From the NCBI RefSeq assembly GCF_004340785.1, contig NZ_SLXS01000007.1:62001-126000 (forward strand): DNA of 64,000 nucleotides, read 5' to 3'. The position numbers were made by a program, and so were the translations under genes. Below the pieces are notes generated by a model that made no database searches, was not told the origin of the DNA, and saw nothing but the letters and a program-made list of their open reading frames with translations. The DNA is from Tumebacillus sp. BK434 (GTDB lineage Bacteria > Bacillota > Bacilli > Tumebacillales > Tumebacillaceae). The number at the start of each line of letters is the position of its first letter. Positions within the stretch are counted from its first letter, which is position 1. This document shows positions 34,263-41,440 of the stretch, piece by piece.

Positions 34263-34715
34263 GTGGTGGTGAAGGCTTTGGCCGACAACGATTCATTGAT
34301 GGAAATTTTGAACCGCGCCACCTTGATGCTGGCGGCGGGCGACATGATGCGAGCTCGGGAGGATGTGCAGGCGGGGCTGGCGCTCGATGCTCGTCATGCA
34401 CCATTGCTTTGCACCCTCGGGCTGATCGAGATGGCGGAAGCGCGCCCAAATGAAGCACAGCAGGCGCTGTTGGCGGCGCGTGTGAGCGACCCGGCGCTGC
34501 TTGAAGCGCACGTGAACCTGTCTGTCCTCTTGTTTGAGATTGGCAACATAGAAGGCGCGATCGAGGCGCTCGATCTGGCGGTGAAACATCATCCCGGCGC
34601 TGATCTGCTGTATTTCAACCGTGGCTTTGCCAAGCAATGTTTGGGACGATGGGAAGAAGCGGCAAGCGATTTTTCTAAAGCATTGGAACTCGGCTCAGAG
34701 AATGTGGAAGCATGA
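34263..34715 (+). CDS. Tetratricopeptide repeat protein
   Basis: This 150-aa protein is made of about four TPR units (for example LLCTLGLIEMAEARPNEAQQAL, here residues about 40-60, then LEAHVNLSVLLFEIGNIEGA and LYFNRGFAKQCLGRWEEAAS). No signal peptide, membrane helix or enzymatic domain is seen, so it is probably a cytosolic scaffold. Start uncertain: three GTG codons (34263, 34266, 34269) or TTG 34278 are possible. Its higher GC differs from the AT-rich flanks. Confidence 0.7.
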   Translation: MVVKALADNDSLMEILNRATLMLAAGDMMRAREDVQAGLALDARHAPLLCTLGLIEMAEARPNEAQQALLAARVSDPALLEAHVNLSVLLFEIGNIEGAIEALDLAVKHHPGADLLYFNRGFAKQCLGRWEEAASDFSKALELGSENVEA

Positions 34716-35050
34716 CTGTTAAACAAGGAGCAGAGTTGAACAAAAAATGCATTCTAATCGAATTCTGGGGAATAGCAATTTGCTATTCCCCAGAATGTCG
34801 TTTCCGTTGCTAGATGATTCGTAATACAATTGACAATTTGGTGGTTCTCTGTTAACGTTTTCGAAACTGAACCAATTCATCAAATATACTTTGTATTCTA
34901 GATTGGCTAGAAACTCGTAAAAGAATACCATTATTGAAGGCGTACACGTGAAAAATTCGTAAAGTTTACTGATTGCTGCTGTGGCACTGTTAACCTCACG
35001 GACTTGATCGGTACGGTCGCATATTAATTAAGTAGCAAAGGAACTTCGCG
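34716..35050. other. Intergenic stretch with a perfect inverted repeat
   Basis: AT-rich. Apart from the 16-bp inverted repeat at 34762-34796 I see no gene or clear promoter. Confidence 0.5.
34762..34796. terminator. Perfect 16-bp inverted repeat, possible terminator of the TPR gene
   Basis: ATTCTGGGGAATAGCA pairs with TGCTATTCCCCAGAAT around a 3-nt loop. The T tract is poor (GTCGTTTCC), so it may be a terminator or a structured element. Confidence 0.5.
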
Positions 35051-35446
35051 ATGATAAAAAAGCTTCTGTACGTCGGATTGCTCGTACTCGCCACGATTGT
35101 GGTACTGGTCCTGTTCTTGTGTCCGACTTCGGCTCAGGATGTCGTGGCGAACACGATCGAACAAGTAAAAGCTGGTCATACTGCTGAACTTGAATTGCCT
35201 ACCGAGCATTTGGATAAAATTCGTTCGATCTACCAGTTTGCTGAAACCAATCAATTGTCTGTTCCGAAAGTATCACTCCAGGAAACTGCGCGTACAGAGG
35301 AACAAGTCCAAGTTGTTGCCTTTTATGAAATGCTGGAATACGGCGAAAATAATCAAGTGAAAAAAGCACATACGGAAAGCTTGATCTTTACATTACAGAA
35401 GATCGGTTGGCGAAGTTGGAAGATTGCCGAGGTAGAGAAACAATGA
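35051..35446 (+). CDS. Membrane-anchored protein, unknown
   Basis: This 131-aa protein has an N-terminal hydrophobic segment (residues about 5-23, uncleaved anchor or signal peptide ending near TSA) and an extracytoplasmic part of about 100 residues with a C-terminal FTLQKIGWRSWKIAEVEKQ. ATG 35051 has AAAGGAA upstream. It ends at a bidirectional terminator shared with the anti-sigma gene. Not recognised. Confidence 0.65.
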   Translation: MIKKLLYVGLLVLATIVVLVLFLCPTSAQDVVANTIEQVKAGHTAELELPTEHLDKIRSIYQFAETNQLSVPKVSLQETARTEEQVQVVAFYEMLEYGENNQVKKAHTESLIFTLQKIGWRSWKIAEVEKQ

Positions 35447-35450
35447 ACAA

Positions 35451-35484
35451 AAGCTGTGCAGAACTTTCTGCACAGCTTGTTTTG
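35451..35484. terminator. Bidirectional terminator
   Basis: AAGCTGTGCAGAA (35451-35463) pairs with TTCTGCACAGCTT (35466-35478), with T or A runs on both sides. Confidence 0.85.
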
Positions 35485-35487
35485 TGC

Positions 35488-36198
35488 TTATGGCTGCAAC
35501 ACAGAAATATGATGCAGCCTGGGATTCGGCTGCTGCGAGGTCGGGCGGGGGAAGATCAGGAGCAGATCGTACCGGGCTCCGGTGCGGTAGTGCAGAATGT
35601 CCTGCGTGGTTTGCGAATCTTCATACGAAGTGACCTTTTCAGGCTGGCCCAACACTGTTTTCACGTCTTGATAGCGGATGTTCCGCAGTTCGGGGCGATA
35701 GGAGCGGACATCATACACCAGATCTGTTTCAGTAAATCCAAACGCCAACTTCTCCGCCTCATAGGTTGCATAGCGGCCGTCTCCGGCTGTATCCACAAGG
35801 TCGGCCGGACCATAGACACGCTCGACATCACCGATCTTCGCTGCTCCGGCTATGAAGGTACAGTCCGGCACCATACCAAGCTGCGCGGAGGCGAGAAGCT
35901 GCTCGAGCAATGCGCGGGGATCGGCTTCCTGCTGGTACGGCTGCTGTGCGGTCGGCGACGGAGCTTGCTGCGGGGTGTCGCGCAGGGGGAGCAGAACGAA
36001 CAGCAGAGTCGCAGCAGTTGCCGTCGCTGCAAAAGACAGCACGGCTGCGCGACCGATTCGCCTCTGGCGGCGTTTGGGCTGTTCGTGCTCCCAACTGACG
36101 ATGCGTTTGTTCAATCCCTCCCAGATCTCCTGGCGGTCTGCGCGGCTCAGCTCGCGGCGGGACAGCTCAGTCCAGTTCGGCTCATGGTCCGGTTTCAT
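35488..36198 (-). CDS. Probable anti-sigma factor / membrane protein of the ECF operon
   Basis: This 236-aa protein has a cytoplasmic N-terminus of about 50 residues (with SRADRQEIWEGLNKRI), one membrane helix at about 53-72, a Pro/Gln linker and an extracytoplasmic domain of about 145 residues whose GPADLVDTAGDGRYATYEAE region resembles DUF4309-type domains. ATG 36198 has GAAGGAG nine bases upstream. Its start overlaps the end of the ECF sigma gene, the normal layout for sigma and cognate anti-sigma. No classical zinc anti-sigma motif (HxxxCxxC) is seen, so the role is inferred from position and topology. Confidence 0.65.
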   Translation of the reverse strand: MKPDHEPNWTELSRRELSRADRQEIWEGLNKRIVSWEHEQPKRRQRRIGRAAVLSFAATATAATLLFVLLPLRDTPQQAPSPTAQQPYQQEADPRALLEQLLASAQLGMVPDCTFIAGAAKIGDVERVYGPADLVDTAGDGRYATYEAEKLAFGFTETDLVYDVRSYRPELRNIRYQDVKTVLGQPEKVTSYEDSQTTQDILHYRTGARYDLLLIFPRPTSQQPNPRLHHISVLQP

Positions 36199-36697
36199 CG
36201 TGATCAACTCCTTCTGTCAGTTCGCGCAGCCGGTGCAGCGCCCGATGCAGTGTGGTGCGGACTTTTCCTTCCGTCCAGCCCAGCACTTCCGCCGTCTCCG
36301 CCACCGAAAGCTGCTGCACCTGCCGGAGAATGATCACTTGCCGGTATGATTCCTTCAGCAGCGCCAAGCTCTCTTCGAGCACCATTCGGTCTTCCACGCC
36401 GGAGAGCGTGTACACTTCTTCTTGCTTCCGAAACCACTGCGTCAGGATGCGCAGCCGGGTTTTCTTTTTGCGGAGCAGGTCGTACATATAATTGCGGGCG
36501 ATGGTGAGCAGCCACGTTTTATAACTGGAGTCATGACGAAAGCTGTCCCATCGCTGAAAGGCCCGGAAAAACACTTCCTGCACCACATCTTTTGCTTCTG
36601 TGTGGTCTTGCAGCGTATACCGGGCATAGCGATAGATCTCGTCAGCATACAAGGCAAACAGCCCTTCAATCGCTTCTCGTTTCGATGGTTCGCTCAT
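36182..36697 (-). CDS. ECF-type RNA polymerase sigma factor
   Basis: This 171-aa sigma-70 family factor has region 2 (FALYADEIYRYARYTLQDHT ... VVQEVFFRAFQRWDSFR ... WLLTIARNYMYDLLRKKK) and region 4 (ALLKESYRQVIILRQVQQLS ... ETAEVLGWTEGKVRTTLHRAL); no region 1 or 3. AAAAGGAG upstream of ATG 36697. A TGTAAC-N16-CGTC promoter 38 bp before the start suggests autoregulation. It overlaps the next gene, the probable anti-sigma. The stimulus is unknown. Confidence 0.93.
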   Translation of the reverse strand: MSEPSKREAIEGLFALYADEIYRYARYTLQDHTEAKDVVQEVFFRAFQRWDSFRHDSSYKTWLLTIARNYMYDLLRKKKTRLRILTQWFRKQEEVYTLSGVEDRMVLEESLALLKESYRQVIILRQVQQLSVAETAEVLGWTEGKVRTTLHRALHRLRELTEGVDHDETGP

Positions 36698-36734
36698 GCG
36701 GGCTCCTTTTAGACAAATTGGTCTCCTCTACAAG

Positions 36735-36762
36735 TAGACGGTTTCGCGCCCCCCTTGTTACA
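36735..36762 (-). promoter_or_regulatory. ECF-type autoregulatory promoter
   Basis: On the minus strand TGTAAC (36762-36757), 16 bp, CGTCTA (36740-36735). AAC at -35 and CGTC at -10 are hallmarks of ECF-dependent promoters. It lies 38 bp before the sigma gene. Confidence 0.7.
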
Positions 36763-36903
36763 AACAGAATGCTTTACGAAGCATCTCCGACCACCGTCTT
36801 CCTCGGGGCACAGGCCGGAAGCGAGCCGTTTTTTGAGCAGAAACTCGGCTACACGTATGCGGTGCGTGCGTATATCAAACGAAAGCCGCATCCGGTTTGC
36901 TAA
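36754..36903 (+). pseudogene. C-terminal remnant of a GNAT acetyltransferase
   Basis: The frame reads SPTTVFLGAQAGSEPFFEQK followed by LGYTYAVRAYIKRKP, which is the last strand-helix-strand of GNAT proteins (LGAQ-x-GSE-x-FF/Y-E-x-LGY). No N-terminal acetyl-CoA domain lies upstream; the minus-strand ECF gene begins there. A deletion or rearrangement probably removed the rest. Confidence 0.6.
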
Positions 36904-36947
36904 AAATTCTTCCTTAATAATATACCATTACCTGAGCAAACCAACAC

Positions 36948-36979
36948 CAACAGCCCGCCTTGATTCAGGCGGGCTGTTG
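36948..36979. terminator. Inverted repeat, possible terminator between remnant and phosphotransferase
   Basis: CAACAGCCCGCCT (36948-36960) pairs with AGGCGGGCTGTTG (36967-36979). No long T run on either side. Confidence 0.5.
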
Positions 36980-37113
36980 AGTTCCTACAATAAATATACT
37001 TTCTTTCCTATACTGTTTAGTCGTTGCGCATGATGCGCCGTTTCACCACAGTACAGTGGCTTTGATATCCAAATAGATAAACAGCTATAAGATGGCGATC
37101 AAGATGACGACAG

Positions 37114-37971
37114 TTATGGAAAGCCAACCCCTTTCCGCAAATTGTGAAGTCCGGCTTGCACGTGCGATTCGCTGCCCGTGTCCACTCCGTACAAGATGCT
37201 GTGAAAAGGAAGTCGTCCGGCATAAAACCCGCTCACCCGCTGCCAAAAGGTTCCATCGTGTGGAAGCTCGTAATGAGCCAGCACTTCCCGCGTAAAGTCT
37301 GCACCGTATTCGACATAAAGCCCGACAAAATCATAGGCCGGATCACCGATTCGCAAATCGCCGAAATCGATGACGCCCGTCAATTTCCCGTCCTGAACCA
37401 GCAGGTGCTCGGCACTGAGGTCGCCGTGCAGCAGCCGCGGGCGATAGGTAAAATTCGCCGGGTCCTCCAAAAACTTATCGAAAATCTCCTGCGTCCACAC
37501 CTGTTCCTCCCGGTTCAACAGCGGGAATGCTTTCGTTTCGATCTCCCGGAAAAACACTTCCCAGTCCGCTTTTTTAACCGTAGGCAGTTCGATATTAGGA
37601 GTATGCATATGTAAAGTCGTCAAAAAGGACCCGATCGTTACAGCCAGATTCATTTTTTCTGCAGACGTCAGGCGGGAAAAAAGTTCGGCTGTCAGCGGCG
37701 TGCCGTTGATCTGCCGGTAGCCTGCATAGACGATCTCGTCCTCCGGCGCCGAGCGATACAAAAATTCCGGCACCTGCACCGGCAATCGGCCGGCCAACTC
37801 CGGAAGAACCTGCGCTTCCTGCCACAGCTCCCGCTGGCCCAATGGGGTGCGCGGAAATCGAAATACCAGCCGTTCGCCGACGATCCAGACCTGATTGGCC
37901 CAGCCGTGTGAAATCGCCCGTGCTCCTTCGTGGCGCAGCTCCGGATGCTTGTGAAAAATGTGTTCGATCAT
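37114..37971 (-). CDS. Aminoglycoside phosphotransferase-family kinase (APH, likely APH(2'')-like)
   Basis: This 285-aa protein has the APH fold: an N-lobe with GWANQVWIVGERLVFRFPR, the Brenner motif HGDLSAEHLL (H182, D184) and the metal-binding VIDFGD (D202). The family includes aminoglycoside 2''-kinases but also many kinases of sugars and choline, so a resistance role is possible, not proven. ATG 37971 has GAGGAGGG upstream and is preferred to earlier in-frame starts. Single gene. Confidence 0.82.
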   Translation of the reverse strand: MIEHIFHKHPELRHEGARAISHGWANQVWIVGERLVFRFPRTPLGQRELWQEAQVLPELAGRLPVQVPEFLYRSAPEDEIVYAGYRQINGTPLTAELFSRLTSAEKMNLAVTIGSFLTTLHMHTPNIELPTVKKADWEVFFREIETKAFPLLNREEQVWTQEIFDKFLEDPANFTYRPRLLHGDLSAEHLLVQDGKLTGVIDFGDLRIGDPAYDFVGLYVEYGADFTREVLAHYELPHDGTFWQRVSGFYAGRLPFHSILYGVDTGSESHVQAGLHNLRKGVGFP

Positions 37972-38078
37972 ATCGTGCCCTCCTCTGCTCTCCATTTTGC
38001 ATAAAATCGGCCGGCTTGCACATCCTAGTTCTTGGGTCATTTGTAACATGAGGCGGATAAGATTTCCAACCCGATCTG

Positions 38079-38110
38079 CGTATTCAATTCGCCGCAGGTG
38101 GCATTCTATA
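38079..38110 (+). promoter_or_regulatory. Sigma-G-like promoter of SASP gene 1
   Basis: CGTATT (38079-38084), 17 bp, CATTCTATA (38102-38110). The -10 equals that of spoIVB. Confidence 0.6.
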
Positions 38111-38139
38111 GACACACTCAACGAGGAGGTGAGACACAC

Positions 38140-38340
38140 ATGGCGAACAACAACAACTCGAACCAAATCCTGGTCAACGGTGCTGCTCGCGCCCTGGACC
38201 AAATGAAGTACGAGATCGCTTCTGAGTTCGGCGTAAACCTGGGCGGTGAAACTCCTTCCCGTCTGAATGGTTCCGTCGGCGGCGAGATCACCAAGCGTCT
38301 GGTTGCTTTTGCAGAACAGGCGATGGCTGGCCGTCAGTAA
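38140..38340 (+). CDS. Small acid-soluble spore protein, alpha/beta type (copy 1)
   Basis: This 66-aa SASP opens [20 protein letters not shown]. It contains the GPR protease site in the [11 protein letters not shown] segment (cut E-I or E-F region) and the DNA-binding C-terminal half [18 protein letters not shown]. Alpha/beta SASPs coat spore DNA and protect it from UV and chemicals. ATG 38140 has GAGGAGGTGAG upstream. It is the first of three tandem, individually promoted copies; hairpin 38366-38399 follows. Confidence 0.95.
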   Translation: MANNNNSNQILVNGAARALDQMKYEIASEFGVNLGGETPSRLNGSVGGEITKRLVAFAEQAMAGRQ

Positions 38341-38365
38341 TGCCAACTGAATATTCCCTGTATGA

Positions 38366-38399
38366 GAAAGGAGACCTCCCGAATGGGGGGTCTCCTTTC
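38366..38399 (+). terminator. Hairpin after SASP gene 1
   Basis: GAAAGGAGACCTCCC pairs with GGGGGGTCTCCTTTC around GAAT; only a short pyrimidine tract follows. Confidence 0.65.
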
Positions 38400-38435
38400 C
38401 TCTCCACATCTCCTCTGAAATTCCAGAAAAACGAT

Positions 38436-38466
38436 TGTATGGAGCAGGGGCGAACCAACCATAATA
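38436..38466 (+). promoter_or_regulatory. Sigma-G-like promoter of SASP gene 2
   Basis: TGTATG (38436-38441), 18 bp, CATAATA (38460-38466). Confidence 0.55.
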
Positions 38467-38496
38467 AGACCAATCCCATCAAGGAGGTGACCTACA

Positions 38497-38697
38497 GTGG
38501 CAAACAACAACAATCGTAACCAAAAGCTGGTACAAGGTGCAGAACGCGCTCTGGATCAAATGAAGTACGAAATTGCTTCTGAGTTTGGTGTCAACCTGGG
38601 TGGTGAAACCCCGTCCCGTCTGAACGGGTCGGTAGGCGGCGAGATCACGAAACGCCTCGTAGCATTTGCAGAACAAGCCATGTCCGGCCGTCAATAA
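38497..38697 (+). CDS. Small acid-soluble spore protein, alpha/beta type (copy 2)
   Basis: 66 aa, starting at GTG 38497 with a near-perfect AAGGAGGTGA. It differs from copy 1 at a few residues ([17 protein letters not shown] at the end), while the core [20 protein letters not shown] is identical. Many third-position differences show the copies are not recent duplicates, or are maintained by selection on the protein. Confidence 0.95.
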   Translation: MANNNNRNQKLVQGAERALDQMKYEIASEFGVNLGGETPSRLNGSVGGEITKRLVAFAEQAMSGRQ

Positions 38698-38738
38698 TCA
38701 CACGGTTGGTCAAGTGGCAAACTGGTAAGAGTTTGATG

Positions 38739-38767
38739 GTATAAGCTTTGTGGAACAGGACAAAATA
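38739..38767 (+). promoter_or_regulatory. Sigma-G-like promoter of SASP gene 3
   Basis: GTATA (38739-38743), 17 bp, CAAAATA (38761-38767), one base off the CATnnTA consensus. Confidence 0.5.
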
Positions 38768-38798
38768 AACGCACATCAAATACAGGAGGTGCCTTTCA

Positions 38799-39002
38799 AT
38801 GGCAAACAACAACAACTCGAATCAAATCCTGGTGAACGGCGCGGCTCGCGCTCTGGATCAAATGAAGTACGAAATCGCTTCCGAGTTCGGTGTTAACCTC
38901 GGCGGTGAAACTCCGTCCCGTCTGAACGGTTCGGTCGGCGGCGAAATCACCAAGCGTCTGGTAGCTTTCGCAGAGCAAGCGCTGAGCGGCCAACAACGCT
39001 AA
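38799..39002 (+). CDS. Small acid-soluble spore protein, alpha/beta type (copy 3)
   Basis: 67 aa, nearly the same as copy 1 ([16 protein letters not shown]), with ALSGQQR at the end. TACAGGAGGTG upstream of ATG 38799. Last gene of the tandem cluster, closed by a strong terminator. Confidence 0.95.
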   Translation: MANNNNSNQILVNGAARALDQMKYEIASEFGVNLGGETPSRLNGSVGGEITKRLVAFAEQALSGQQR

Positions 39003-39039
39003 GCAGACACCTTACCCGCAAAACTAAATAGCTGATAGC

Positions 39040-39069
39040 AGAGCCTCCTCACTTGAGGAGGCTCTTTTC
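39040..39069 (+). terminator. Rho-independent terminator after SASP gene 3
   Basis: AGAGCCTCCTCA pairs with TGAGGAGGCTCT and is followed by TTTCGTT. Confidence 0.85.
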
Positions 39070-39074
39070 GTTCC

Positions 39075-39104
39075 TTGACAGTCGGCCCGCCCCGTTGAGA
39101 AAAT
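39075..39104 (+). promoter_or_regulatory. Sigma-A promoter for pcrA
   Basis: TTGACA (39075-39080), 18 bp, GAAAAT (39099-39104). Confidence 0.5.
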
Positions 39105-39133
39105 AGAAGTCTGAACAGGGAGGTTGCCAAGGA

Positions 39134-41263
39134 ATGACGACACAAACCATACAGCCGGCTCAAATAGTCAAAGGTCTCAACCCCGAGCAAAAAGCGGCGG
39201 TCGAGGCGACAGATGGCCCGCTCTTGATCCTGGCCGGCGCCGGATCGGGCAAGACGAGCGTTCTGACCCGCCGGATCGCGTATCTGCTGGGCGTGCGCGG
39301 GGTGTCGCCGTTTAACATCCTGGCGATCACGTTTACCAACAAAGCTGCCAAGGAAATGAACGAGCGCGTGAAAAAGCTCGTCGGCGACGCGGCGGAAGAT
39401 CTTTGGATGAGTACCTTCCACTCGATGTGCGTGCGCATTTTGCGCCGCGAAGCGGAAAAGATCGGCTACCAGAACAATTTTACGATCCTCGATTCGGACG
39501 ATCAGATGGCGGCAGTCAAGCAGTCGATGCTCGACTTGAACTTAGACATTAAGAAATTCGATCCCAACTCGATTCAGTGGCGCATTTCGGCTGCGAAAAA
39601 CGAGCTGTTGACCCCGGACGATTTTGCCAAAACGGCAGGCAAGAAACTGCAGGATATCGCGGCGAGCCAAGTCTACCGGGTCTATCAGCGCAAACTGCAG
39701 GATTTTAACGCGATGGATTTTGACGATCTGATCATGAAGACGGTCGAGCTGTTCGAAACGCAGCCCGACGTTCTGGAACAGTACCAGAACAAGTTCCGCT
39801 ACGTCCATGTCGACGAATATCAGGACACCAACCGCGCGCAGTATAAAATGGTCAAACTGCTCGCCGAAAAGTACCGCAACCTGTGCGTCGTCGGCGACGG
39901 GGATCAGGCGATCTATGCCTGGCGCGGGGCGGACATCTCGAACATCCTCAACTTCGAAAAAGACTACCCGGAAGCGACCGTGATCAAGCTGGAGCAGAAC
40001 TACCGCTCCACGTCGACGATCCTCGATGCGGCCAACGCCGTCATCCGTCACAACAAGTCCCGCAAAGACAAAGCCTTGTGGTCGCAGAAAGGGCGGGGCG
40101 AGCAGATCTCGATCTACACCGCCATCGACCAAGAGGATGAAGCGCATTATATCGTGCAGCAGGTCAAGAACCATAAGGACAACGGCGGTTCCTTTGGCGA
40201 CTGCACTGTGCTCTACCGGGCGAACGCGATGTCGCGGATCGTCGAGGAAGCGTTCCTGCAGGCGGCGATCCCGTATAAGATCTTGGGCGGCATGACGTTC
40301 TACGACCGCCGCGAGATCAAAGACGTGATGGCCTACTTGAAGACGCTGGCCAACCCGCAGGATGAGATCTCTCTGCTGCGGATCATCAACGCCCCGAAGC
40401 GCTCGATCGGACCCGGCACGATTCAGAAACTGCTCGATTACGCGCATGATCGCGACTTGACGCTGCTCGAAGCGATGGGCTTCCCGGAGGAGAACGGGCT
40501 GCCGGTGAAGTCGGCGCAGAGCTGCAAAGAATTCCACGACATGATGAAGTACCTGCACGTCTGTCAGGAAGGGCTGTCGGTGTCCGAGTATCTGGCCGAG
40601 GTGCTGGAGAAGACGGGATATCGGCAGATGTATGCGCATTCGTCGAAAGAGGAAGACGTGATGCGGCTGGAAAACATCGAAGAGATGTTCTCGATCACCA
40701 AGTCGTTCGACCGCCGACGCGGCGGATCGGTCGGCGACTTTCTGGCCGAAGTGTCCCTGCTCTCCGACAATGACAAGGAGAAAGGGGAAGAAGGCGAGGC
40801 GGTGCTGATGATGACGATGCACGCTTCGAAAGGCCTGGAGTTTCCCACTGTCTTCATCATCGGCTGCGAAGAGACGATCTTCCCGCACATGCGCTCGATG
40901 GACGACATCAAAGGCATCGAGGAGGAGCGCAACCTGGCGTATGTCGGCATCACGCGCGCCAAGCAGAAGCTGCACCTTTTGCACTGCGCCGAGCGCACCT
41001 TGTTCGGTAATACGCAGCGCAACGACCCGTCGCGCTTTCTTGACGAGATCCCGGAGGAGTTCGTAGACCGCACCGTCGGCTACATCGAATCGGATATCGT
41101 CTGGAAGTCGGGCGACATGCTGAAGCACCCGCAGTGGGGACAGGGCATGGTTCTCGACAAGCGCGGGGAAGAGGAGACGCTGGAGCTGACGGTGATGTTC
41201 CACCCGTCGATCGGCGAAAAGAAAGTATTGCCCCGTTTCACCAGATTGGAGAAAATCGGCTAA
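39134..41263 (+). CDS. pcrA: ATP-dependent DNA helicase PcrA/UvrD
   Basis: This 709-aa SF1A helicase has Q-motif GLNPEQKAAVEATDGP, Walker A AGAGSGKTSVL (about 34-44), motif II VDEYQDTNRAQY, motif III GDGDQAIYAWRGAD, motif IV-VI segments (VMMTMHASKGLEFPTVFI, EEERNLAYVGITRAK) and the C-terminal Tudor-like fold (WKSGDMLKHPQWGQGMVLD). PcrA removes RecA and helps replication and repair. In Bacillus pcrA is next to ligA; ligA is not adjacent here. RBS is GGGAGG about 13 nt before ATG 39134. Confidence 0.97.
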   Translation: MTTQTIQPAQIVKGLNPEQKAAVEATDGPLLILAGAGSGKTSVLTRRIAYLLGVRGVSPFNILAITFTNKAAKEMNERVKKLVGDAAEDLWMSTFHSMCVRILRREAEKIGYQNNFTILDSDDQMAAVKQSMLDLNLDIKKFDPNSIQWRISAAKNELLTPDDFAKTAGKKLQDIAASQVYRVYQRKLQDFNAMDFDDLIMKTVELFETQPDVLEQYQNKFRYVHVDEYQDTNRAQYKMVKLLAEKYRNLCVVGDGDQAIYAWRGADISNILNFEKDYPEATVIKLEQNYRSTSTILDAANAVIRHNKSRKDKALWSQKGRGEQISIYTAIDQEDEAHYIVQQVKNHKDNGGSFGDCTVLYRANAMSRIVEEAFLQAAIPYKILGGMTFYDRREIKDVMAYLKTLANPQDEISLLRIINAPKRSIGPGTIQKLLDYAHDRDLTLLEAMGFPEENGLPVKSAQSCKEFHDMMKYLHVCQEGLSVSEYLAEVLEKTGYRQMYAHSSKEEDVMRLENIEEMFSITKSFDRRRGGSVGDFLAEVSLLSDNDKEKGEEGEAVLMMTMHASKGLEFPTVFIIGCEETIFPHMRSMDDIKGIEEERNLAYVGITRAKQKLHLLHCAERTLFGNTQRNDPSRFLDEIPEEFVDRTVGYIESDIVWKSGDMLKHPQWGQGMVLDKRGEEETLELTVMFHPSIGEKKVLPRFTRLEKIG

Positions 41264-41290
41264 GGCTTCCCATGCGGGGAGCCATTTTTT
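41264..41290 (+). terminator. Rho-independent terminator after pcrA
   Basis: GGCTTCCC (41264-41271) pairs with GGGGAGCC (41276-41283) and is followed by ATTTTTT. Confidence 0.85.
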
Positions 41291-41328
41291 ATTTTGCTCG
41301 ACTCTTATATAATTTTCAAAAAAAGGAC

Positions 41329-41357
41329 TTGCGCAAATCTGATTTGCTTGCTATATT
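41329..41357 (+). promoter_or_regulatory. Sigma-A promoter of the first peptide-binding protein gene
   Basis: TTGCGC (41329-41334), 17 bp, TATATT (41352-41357). AATTTTCAAAAAA at 41311-41323 is similar to a CodY site but with three mismatches. Confidence 0.55.
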
Positions 41358-41440
41358 GTTTTCAGCAAGATATTTGTCAGAAAGATTACAGAGAAATTAC
41401 ATGTGTGTTACATGAAGATCACATAGGGGGTAAATGAACG

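Noticed and set aside
38140-39002. Three near-identical 200-bp stretches considered as CRISPR or IS repeats
   Set aside because: They are complete SASP genes with promoters and ribosome sites.
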